A stretch of 64,000 nucleotides of DNA from Ptychodera flava. Taxonomy: Eukaryota; Hemichordata; Enteropneusta; Ptychoderidae. The notes under the pieces are model-generated. The model made no database searches. It saw only the letters and a program-made list of their open reading frames with translations, and was not told the DNA's origin. The position numbers and the translations under genes are program-made. This document shows positions 43,996-54,000 of the stretch, piece by piece. The DNA is taken from the NCBI RefSeq assembly GCF_041260155.1, contig NC_091931.1:33245541-33309540 (forward strand), in the 5' to 3' direction. Within the stretch, counting starts at the first letter, position 1. Each line of letters begins with the position of its first letter.

Positions 43996-44701
43996 GCTTG
44001 ATGGTCCATTGTAACAAGTTTTGCAAACTTACAAAGCAGTTATGGCAAGGCATGCTGCATTTCTATGTTTAATAAATAATGCAGGATTGGCAATTAACCT
44101 GTACAATTCTATCTTAAGTTTTGAACAACACTAAAGTTACAAAGGCCCCGTTGTACCCAGATGTATATGTTTAATAGTCAAATTAGAAACACTTTTTTTA
44201 AGTTATATAATATTATATTTTACTTTATATATATATATATTGTAGGGACCTTAGCCTATAATGTATTATTTTGTTGGGACCAAACTATTTTAATTAATAA
44301 TTGAATTCCAAAAATTAAATTGAACCTTGCCTTCATAGCAATATCAGCTAAAATGTCAGGGAGAGAAATTAAAGGTAAGGTTGATTTTACTGTCTTTGTT
44401 TGGTAGGCTGTTCATAGGCTAACTTATTTCGAAGTTAACGTTCAACAATTTACAATCTCTGAACTAGAGTTCCAGTCCCCTTGAGCACTGGAGAAGCTTG
44501 TCTTGTCTTCAGGGTTCTCAAGTGACTGAAAGAAAGTGCATGTTTTCAATATTGGTATTCAAACTGAGCTACATCTATCACAGCTTGAGGGAATGATGGT
44601 GGGAACGGATCCACTGATCCTTAGACATGTCAAACTATCGGCATAACGCCACAGAATAAGTAGTGATTAGTGTGTAAATAAAGGAACCGATTACAAAGTG
44701 C

Positions 44702-45050
44702 CTACGATTTCATGACAAGAGGTATAATACCGGAACTAGCACATGCGATGTACAGAGAGAGCATCGCTATCCCAAACATCAATATCACAAGTTTCCTGAA
44801 GCCCAGACCGTCCACAAACTCCCACCAAACGTTCTTTGCCACGATCATTGCACTCTGTGTGACAGTGCTGTCACTTGCCAACAAACTAGCACTGCCCCTG
44901 GATGGTACAAACTTTCCCTGCATCCTTCCGAGGAGCATTGCAGCACCTCTCTTTCCGGTCCGCTTCGTCAGTTTGCATAGCAACGCGAGGACTTCCCTGT
45001 CAACTCCTCTTCTCTCTGCCATCATCAGGGGCGTCTGACCATGCTTGTTA
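44702..45050 (-). CDS. ANKRD46: ANKRD46 terminal coding exon
   Basis: Opens NKHGQTPLMMAERRGVDREV after acceptor cgtag and ends at TAG 44704-44702. Encodes the last ankyrin repeat and the C-terminal membrane helix. Confidence 0.92.
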
Positions 45051-45943
45051 CTACGGAAACAAAAAATACATCAAGTGATCACAATTCATTATGTCATGAT
45101 GTATTCTCAAAATTTACAATCTACTTTGAAGTAGTCGAAGGAGTACATAAATACCATGAAATGACTCAGAAATTTGCACGATGTCAACAATAACAAAAAC
45201 AACAACAACCATCATCATACACGACTGAATCTTTCAGTCTCGTTGATTATTTGAAGATTAGTGGGCACAACTTTTGTTGCTAACTAAAGGGGATTTTCTT
45301 AGGGGCACTAAATAAAAGTGATAGTATGAGTGGACTCCCTAGGTTACTAACAGTTCAAACACAATTTATTTGTGTCCACTAATGTTCAGTCTTGTCTCTT
45401 TTACCGATTCTACGTATGCTTGAGATAGATTTCTGGTAAAACTTAAAAAAAAGTGCTATGTTTCAGCACGGTTCGTTAGTGGAGGGATCTAAGTGCAGAT
45501 CTAATGACCGTGTTTACGTCAAAATGCACAAGTACAAAAATAAGATGGCACTTTTATAATAATATAAGTAAGACATTCCCACTGTGAGTCACTTACATTT
45601 GGTTTACTTGGACGCCATGTTCACTTAGGAAATTTACCGTTTCGATGTGCCCACACAGGTGTAAGGGTGTATTTCCCAAGTTATCAGCTGCTGTGACATC
45701 ACAGCCGAATTCATCAAGGATCCGTAAACACTCTGCGCTCCCTCTGCAAGACGCCATGTGAGCTGCGTTCCTTCCGCGATGGTCCGTAATGTTAGGGTCA
45801 AATCCGCAGGCAAGAAGCCGTTGCAGTCGGTCGACGTCGCCTTCTGCACATGCCTGGATGATCAGAGGAGTTGTAGAATTGGAATGTGTTTCTTCAATCA
45901 TGCTCATCAATGGAGACGCCTCTGAAATCTCCTCGACCTCCAT
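44702..45943 (-). CDS. ANKRD46: ANKRD46-like ankyrin repeat membrane protein
   Basis: Two coding exons, 45943-45597 and 45050-44702, total 696 nt, 231 aa plus stop; human ANKRD46 is 228 aa. The intron is phase 2 with donor gtaagt and acceptor ttccgtag. Ankyrin repeats run from about residue 24 (TPLIIQACAEGDVDRLQRLL, GFDPNITDHRGRNAAHMA, LGNTPLHLCGHIETVNFL, HGQTPLMMAERRGV). A linker follows, then WWEFVDGLGFRKLVILMFGI with a hydrophobic helix about 203-222 near the C-terminus, matching human WQEFVEDLGFWRVLLLIFVI. The human protein (ankyrin-S) is a single-pass membrane protein of unclear function. The start chosen has a good context (A at -3, G at +4). The frame is open further upstream, but a likely acceptor at 46001 marks that as 5'UTR, or as a second coding possibility. 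Confidence 0.92.
45597..45943 (-). CDS. ANKRD46: ANKRD46 exon with start codon
   Basis: 115 codons plus two bases (AT|). Carries three ankyrin repeats. Upstream to 46000 the same exon is probably 5'UTR after acceptor tatttctgag; an upstream non-coding exon is expected but not located. Confidence 0.88.
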
Positions 45944-46000
45944 CTTGAGCAGTTCTCTTCCGTTCCCTGTTGTGGCTGTTACACTGTCTGTCACTCCCCC

Positions 46001-48837
46001 CTCAGAAATAACAAAACACAAATCTCGACACCAATATCTGCCGTTCAGATTCAAGTAAAGAAAAATAATATAAACAAGAAACCATACCAAAGCATATCTT
46101 TATCTCATGACTGCATTTTAATCCCAAACATACCATAAAGATCACGATTATTTATTTATAATACACCGGAAGTTAGGGAGTATGTAATACAGATGAACTT
46201 CTGCATTGGAAAATGGCTGCTTACATTACATAGCAGTGAAATTTTTGGGGTAAGGGTAACTGTTCACTTGTACTCGTAATAATCTGTTGTTTTAACTCCT
46301 TTTGCAGCTTATGTGACCAGGCAAAATTTTTGGCAATATATCTAGGTAACAGTTTAGAGGCTTACACCCAAGAGCGTCCGCTTGCCCTGTCACTTGTCTA
46401 TGTGATGCAAGTGATCTACGTATTATTGTAAATGTCAGTCCAAAATATATTGGGCATTGGTGATTTACAACGTAGATAAATGGTGAACGTGGTTTGGGAG
46501 TGAAAGTATTTACGATTTGCAGATTCACAGAATTTGAATATTTAAATATAACATTCTTGGCTGCTGCACAAATCCGTTGTTATGTTTAGCAGTACCAGCT
46601 TCTTCCCTTGCCTTGTTCACATTTAATTAAATTTAATAAGTACACAAATTTCAGGTCAATTTCTTTGTCAATGAATCAGGCGACACGTGCCAATAATACA
46701 ATACACCGCTCGGTTAACAACCACTGTAATTGCTGCCATTGGGATAAAATATATTGTAATACATTACAAGGGAAAAACATCAACAGCATGGTTGGTAGAA
46801 ATGCATTTTAAAATTGATGTTCAGACGAATAGTAATAATTGAATAAATATGATTTTGAGGAAGGTAGCATCATTATTAAGGGATACAGTCATCGGAACTG
46901 CGTTCAAAGGTCATATGGGACCCATACGACCAATGTAAACTGTATCCAAGGTATGATGGTGATTGATGAAAGTTAAAACATGTCTGTTATAATCTACCGT
47001 ACATTGTATAATTTAAATATTGCAGCTATGATTATGAGGTGCATCTATATTTTGCTCAAAATACATTGCTTGTACACAAGAAAGTCACACAGGCGCAGTT
47101 CCGATGACTGTTTCCCTTTAACTGATGTGATATCTCTCAGCTTCATTTTTTCATGATACTGTGATATGTTCAGATTTTAGTAATTGGGGCAATCTGTGGC
47201 ACAATACGCAACATTGCGCTGCAGTACACAACTGAATCTAGTGGTTCTGCTGAAAACATTGTACACGTAGCACAATGGGACATGCACATCATCTTCAAAA
47301 TGATGCTGCCAAATCGCATCTTGGCGAGAAAAACTAAAACTATCAGCCAATAATATTTTACTTTGTCTTTTTGGCTATGACTTTGAATATGAATTACTTC
47401 CAACTTAGAGATTGTATGATTGGATAGCATATCCACATGTCCCCCATATGTAGCCAACTTGTCTATCAACATGCTGTGTCACCAGGGTAACATTCCACTA
47501 CAACTTTCTAGTAATGAAAATGGTGACCGACACACTTTCCCCAATATCAGTTTGCCGCAAAGCTGTTTTTGCAACCAAGTGTGACATTTTACTGTTCTTT
47601 CTGTGGGTATAAAGTTTGAAGTTTGAAATTAAACCACAGACGTCATGCCCAATATTTTTGTTTTCGTTATGCGATATTAAGTACAACAAAATGATATATT
47701 TAATTAAAGCGATAGACCTTGCATTGTAAAAGGTAGACTCTTGAAAGGTCACTGAAACTGAAAGTTGCAGGTGCACAGGACTTAGATTGTCGGATGTCGC
47801 TTCTCAATAATCACTGAACGCAGGGCAGACCAGGAATGGTTCACTTTATGAATGGAGACCACCAAGCACCGATCATCCTAAATTCGATTTCGTAAACTTT
47901 ATTTCTATTCATAATTTGAACTTATTTCACATTAAGCCTACATCACACTTTTTTCTATCAAGCTTACAAGCAATTTGTTTGTTATTCTGTGCCACATTGA
48001 AATATAATTATACTAAATTTATACATATGTCAATTGTGACAAAATTAGAGAAAGCGTACTATCAATTTTCCCCAAATGTAATGTTGCATAATTATCTTCA
48101 CAACAGGACTTTCAGGAGCCATTTTCGGGTTTGCGGAGGATCTTGCACTGTTCAGTTTGGTTTATTATAGCCATATACAATTTTTCTGAAGTGTCCCTTC
48201 TTTGAGCTTTTGTGAAAATTTATTTTACGTGTTAATGTAATCACAAATGTACATTTCATAGTTCATTTGCAGTCTACTAAACATTTCAGGCCACAAAACC
48301 AGTTTTATTGCCACATGTGACACTTAGAAGATAAAAAGACCATATGCACATGATATTCCCTGCTTTTCTAAACCAAATATAAAGCAATGAATGCATTCTG
48401 ATATATTATCAATCCTTCTTTTGACTTACTTGCGAACAGCAATTTTCAGATTCTGTAAACTTGTCTTGTACAGCTGCCAGAGGTAATAAGTAGGCATTTA
48501 GGGTCAACAAATCCATGGCAATTCTATTTCTATATAACACAGATTGACTACAGAGTCAGCTTTGAGTTAATCAGCTCTAAGCTGGGTCATCTCAGTTCTT
48601 GCTGCATCCTAGAAGTTGTAGCATGAATACAATTAATCCACAATAGCCATTTTGAACTGGTCTTCTAACATCATACATTATGATTCTTGCCACTAAATTT
48701 ATAATATTGTCTATTGTTTTTATGACCTCATAACATTGTAACCTTTTCCTTGACAGATAATTTTTTTTTCAAAAGAACGAGTGTGCTGAGGGGCCAATAT
48801 GGGGTAAACACAAACAAGAGAGATCAGAGCCCCTGAC
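46001..48837. other. Spacer between ANKRD46 and the F-box/LRR gene
   Basis: The two genes point away from each other, so both promoters probably lie here. Contains the TTAA-flanked MITE at 46876-47121. A possible acceptor (ttttccttgacag, about 48747-48759) just upstream of the F-box/LRR start suggests a 5'UTR intron. No other coding exon seen. Confidence 0.6.
46876..47121. mobile_element. TTAA-flanked MITE, copy 1
   Basis: Starts TTAAGGGATACAGTCATCGG and ends CCGATGACTGTTTCCCTTTAA-like; the inverted repeats of about 27 bp differ at one base and one length change. TTAA at both ends is the piggyBac-type target. The interior shares atgggacccata, ggtgattgatga and taatttaaat with copies 2 and 3. 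Confidence 0.8.
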
Positions 48838-51098
48838 ATGGATACCGGCAAAATTGACCAGCTTGATCTGCCCATGCCCAGCGGCAGTGCGAACCATGAT
48901 GAATTTGACCCACAAATGGCAAATTGTATCGTTGCTGATGCAGCCAGTAGAGTTGGTAATGGCCATAGAGATGTCAATGAAAACCACACAGTAAGAGAAA
49001 CCATCCGTAACTCTGACACCGTTCCGGTCACAAACGGAATAGCGGAAGCCATCGCCTTACCACCTGCGGGACCTCTCACTGGTCTGCAGTTGTCCAATGG
49101 AAGCAGAGGCGCTGAATCCTACTCAACGACTTCATCAAAGTGCGGCACTGTGGATCCTGGGCATCTACCACAGTGTAAAAAGCATCCACTGAATTTGAGG
49201 AATTTTGAAAGTGCCACCATAAAGCAGAGATTGGAAGATCTCCTTTCAGGAACAGAAAATGATCAGGCAGAGAGCTGGAACTTCTCAGAGAGCGAGTCCT
49301 CTGACACCTCCGAAGCTGTGAACTCTGAAGGCACCACACCTGTCATTCCAAATGACAGCCTTTTGTCAAAAGAAGCCGTACCAAGTGCAATAAGTCAAGA
49401 GGGAGAGGAAAGTCATGAACTTTTCTCAAGTGATGACAGAGATGTCCCATTTGTCCCAAAAACTGTGCCTGTTGCTGATATTTTAGACAATGATGATGAT
49501 GATGATCTTGAAGTTAAGTATCTGAAACAGATTGACTTTGATGTAGATGATCTTGATAATGAGGTTTTGAGTGAGGAATCCCTGAGTGCCTCGTCAAAAA
49601 TCCTGGAAGAATCTATCATTCGGGGAAGAGATATTGAAAACCTGCCTGTGGAACAGCAATCCAGTTTTGAAGTTACGTGCCCCAGAGACTGGGGTATTGA
49701 AGGTAGCGGTGCTAACTTTGTAGGCTTCAGTAGGAATGATGATGAAGAACCGGAATTATGCAAAATGTCAATATTTACAGAGTCACTGCGCGTGGATAAT
49801 GATGTGAATGTTAACAATTTTCCAAGTGTGCAAATGGAATCAAATTCTGAGAAACAAACTGAAACTCTGCCTTCTGAAGACATCGCTCCAGACAAACAAG
49901 CTTCTGTAGAACCCACTTCAAAATCATTTCCTTCCATAATAACAGGTGAAAAGCCTGATCTCGTTCCATCTGCTACCTCAACCAGAGACAATCCTAAGTT
50001 TCATTTTCTGGGAATGGAAGAATTCTGGGAAAGTGACCCGGCGACAGAAACAAGCAAAGATGGTGAAGAGGCAGAAGGGTTTTCTTTATCCTGGCCAGGA
50101 GTTTCCAGGCATCATCGACTGCTGAGGCGGCGTCAGCTGTCGCAGCATGAGAACCGCAGAACAGTTTCAAGCGCAAATGCATCTCCTCATGCAAAGACCC
50201 AAGAGAAGCAGAGTCCAGGTGCGTTGACGTCTGAGAACAAGCAGAGCAACGTTTGTGAGCCGATTGTACTACCCTGTAATTGCAAAGGTGAATTTTCTGT
50301 GGAGGATGAGTTCAAGGCTAGTGCTAGCGGCAATAGCAGGCATGATTCCAAAGGAAAAAGCTGGTTGGATGATTTTGCAAGTGTCAAACATGAACTAGGT
50401 GGGCGTGGAGACAACCTATCAACCAATGATGAGCAGAAGCTCAGTTTACTGGAGACGGACAGTAGCTATGTAACTGGAGATTCTATCAACTCAAGCGAAA
50501 ATGAAACTCTGAGCGAAGATGATCCCATGACACCAGAACTGTTTTTTGATGCACTTCCCACTGAAATTACCATGAATATTTATTCCTATTTCACTCCCAA
50601 GGAGTTGCTGCTCTATGTCGCTCCAGTGTGCAGGAAGTGGTACGAGATGGCCCACGACCCGATACTGTGGCAGCAGTTTGTCGTACATGCCAATGAGAAC
50701 ATTGATTCTTACGAACTCTGCAAGATCATCAGGAGAGCAACCCTCCTGAAGCATCTGAGTCTGAGGGCTCGCGATAAACTCAACATCACCGAGATCAAAA
50801 TGATCACTATTCACTGCATGCATTTACAGAAACTGAACTTGGGATTCTGCGACAACGTCAACGAGAAAATCATCGACGTGATCACGCAGAACTGCAAGAA
50901 TTTGGAATGCGTGAATGTGGAAGGCTGTGAAAAGATTACAGATAAGTGTATTTCATATCTGGCTTCGCTGCCAAAATTGAAATCACTTAATATGTCCCAC
51001 TGTATCAAAATAACTGACACTGGAATTATAAATCTGGCAGTTTTATGTGAAAAGCTGGGAGAGGTCAATATCGATGGAATCCCATGGATAACTGACAA
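48838..51098 (+). CDS. F-box/LRR exon 1 (disordered N-terminus, F-box, first LRRs)
   Basis: 753 codons plus AA; donor AA|gtaagt inside ITDN. Holds a run of five Asp (about 220-224), a basic HHRLLRRRQ segment and the F-box. The large exon contrasts with the small LRR exons that follow. Confidence 0.93.
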
Positions 51099-54000
51099 GT
51101 AAGTTACTCCATATACAATAATATTTTGTGAATAACCTTATTATTATACATTTTTAGTCAGATTTTACTTGGAAAAAGTCAAAGCGTTTTTGGGATGCTC
51201 GTCTCGCAATATATTGCACTGTGATCTGTTTTAAAGCTTCCAATGATCTCAGTATCTTCAATATACATACCAAGTTTTGTCAATTTTGATCAAGTCAATT
51301 CAGATATATTTCCCCAATTAGGAAAGTCCATTAAATATGCAAATTAGCAAGTATCTTTCATGTCACGCCTTAACACTTTCACGGCTGATATATCTTGGTA
51401 TAATCAACATTTGTAGCAAATCTCATCAAATTGTTTGCAGTCGTTCTCAATGTATATCCGTTTTTTCTAAAATCATTAACTATGCAAATGAGCAAAAAGT
51501 GAGCAAACCACACCCACCAAACAGTTTAACACTAATCAGTTCTTGCCATTCACAAACTGAATCTATGTACCAGATTTGATTCTGATCTGATGAGCCGCTT
51601 TGAGATATCAAGCGCACAGACGGACAGACAGACAGACAGACATCGCTGCGACATTAGCTCACGTGTGTGAACACGTGAGCTAATGAAAGCAAAAGTTCAA
51701 AACAGCTGCCAGTAATTTGTGTAATTTTGACTGAAGAACAAATGGTCATTTCCACTTTGACGTTGTTCAATGTTGTAAAAATTTGCATTGTCAGCCAAAG
51801 GCATACATCTTGAGTGATAACTTGACAAAGGCCAAGTTATCAAAGTGGTTGCTAGGATACTGATATGATTGTTGTCCTTCACACACAGCCAACATGTTAT
51901 CTGCCATTACAATGACGATGACTCACAAATGTGTGGTCTGCAGGTGGCAACTTTCCTTTCAACTATCATTCATGATAAATGTGTAACCACCCTCCTTAGG
52001 TGAAGGAATCAGTTCACTGTTACAGTCAATTTTATTTCCGCAAGTTCAGTTCTTAATTTTTGCTCTTTTCTACTCATGGAAGTTAATTGTTGAAATTTCA
52101 ACTTGTCACATTGGTCATTTCTTTGCTGTAATCCAATCATGAGCAAGTATGCGTACAAATTGCCTTCTCTTTTGAAATGTATAGCATTTTCTGTCATTTT
52201 TGTGTTAGATTCGAAAGTTACATTGTCACATTTATCAGAGTGGTAAAAATTTACCTGCACTTGATATAAATCCTTTGGGATTATGATGGTGTTCATACAA
52301 ATTGACAGGTTCCATGGAATTTCTGTCCAAAATTTTCTATGGAATAGCATCAAAGAGGAATTGATATTTGTACTTAAAGGGATGTAGTCGTCAGAACTGC
52401 GCTCAAAGGTGGTATGGGACCCATACAACCCATGGCAACAATGTATCCAGGGCACAGTGGTGATTGATGACAGTTAAAACATGTCTGTCATAATCTATCA
52501 TTGTATAATTTAAATGTTGCAGCTATGATGATGATGTGCATCTACGGTAGATATCGTGCACGAAATGCATTGTTTGTAAACAAGAAACTCGCACAAGCAG
52601 AGTTCCGACGACTATATCCCTTTAACAATAAGGATAATTCACATTTTTATTGCAGTGCTGTAAAGCTGCTTGCCACAGAAAGAAAACACATTCTGAAAGC
52701 AGTGTATCTTGATGGTGCTGAAATGACAGATGTCACCGTGGAGTACATCTCCCAGTGCAAGAATTTACAAGTCTTAAGTGTCTCCTTTGCTGAACAGTTT
52801 ACAGATATCTCTCTTCGATACATTAAGGTGGGTCATGATGTTTGACCTGTGACCTGCAATTGATCGCGTTTCTGCACTGCTGCAAGACGATGGGAAATGT
52901 TGCAGAAAATGGAACGACAAAAGAGTCAGACCAGTTACATGGAATGCACCATGTAGTACAGCAACTCTCATAAATGTAATTGTATCTTCTACACATTACA
53001 ACACGGCTGTGATATTCTTTGGCAGAGAAACTTCTCATCCACAGCCTAATCATTTGTGCATTATTGTAATACTTTGTCACATATTCTACTTTCCACAGGC
53101 AATACATGTAAAACACAAGATGACTCGTTTTCAAGCAATTGAGAAAAACACAAACTGAATTATCACAACAACAAAGCAATTACAAATGAATATAAAAAGT
53201 ATATAGTGTATTAGACGAAATTATCCTTGGCAATAAATTTTTTTATTTCCTAAATATATTGAAACGCTAAATGATGACTAATTTACACAGTCATCATGCA
53301 GCAAAAATTTTGTCTATTCATATGAATGGAACTTTGTTTATTTTTTTAGGCTTTAAGAAACCTACGGCATCTCAGACTGAAAAGAGGAGTGGAATACTCT
53401 GACAAAGCCATGACAGAAATGTTCCTGTGCCGAAATTTACACCAGCTGACGCATTTGAACTTGACCGAGTGCTCAGAACTCAGTGATAAAGCATTGGAAT
53501 ATATTGCAAAAGGGTAAGCTGTTAAGGCATGGCTTTAGATTATGGAATTCAGATGAAACTCTATCACAATATCACTTCTGAACATGTCACAGTTCAATCA
53601 TTATCATTTGAAAAGAAATACTTGTCCGAAGCTTTAGGCAAGACTACTTGAAATTACATTTATAGAAATATCAAAATTACCAATACTCTGTTATTTATGT
53701 TATGGTTGTTATGCTATGATTATTATGATTGAAAATAAATGAAATCATAATCAATATCAGGGCTATTCAATACGATCCAAAGGGGATGTTTGTATTCTTC
53801 TGTTAAAAATATCTTGAAACAAGCAGATTGCATTTTCTCCCATTTCAGGTAGTTCAGAATCAGAATAAAAATATCCAGGTACCTAGAAAATCACTGAGAC
53901 ACATACACTGCCATCTCTGGCAGGTTATGTGTATTAAAAAATCACTGTTTATGTATGTCCAGGCAAGAAAAATCAGTGACATCCATGTTTGTGTTAAAAG

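Larger units (their letters stand above)
38707..44701. other. Spacer between the SLAIN upstream region and ANKRD46
   Basis: No coding exon recognised on either strand. Contains the foldback element at 39247-39386, a possible retroelement tail near 40300-40560, a palindromic MITE at 41220-41316 and an inverted-repeat element at 43515-43995. The part next to 44701 is probably ANKRD46 3'UTR, whose end I cannot place. Confidence 0.6.

Noticed and set aside
44712-45038. 108-codon plus-strand frame
   Set aside because: Antisense of the ANKRD46 terminal exon.
49413-49991. 192-codon minus-strand frame opposite the F-box/LRR exon 1
   Set aside because: Ser-rich shadow of the acidic coding strand; the plus strand has homology and consistent splicing.
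52501-52655. Upstream extension of the F-box/LRR exon 2 frame (MYNLNVAAMM...)
   Set aside because: Most of it is the translated right part of a MITE; the acceptor at 52655 and the phase match with exon 1 put the exon start at 52656.
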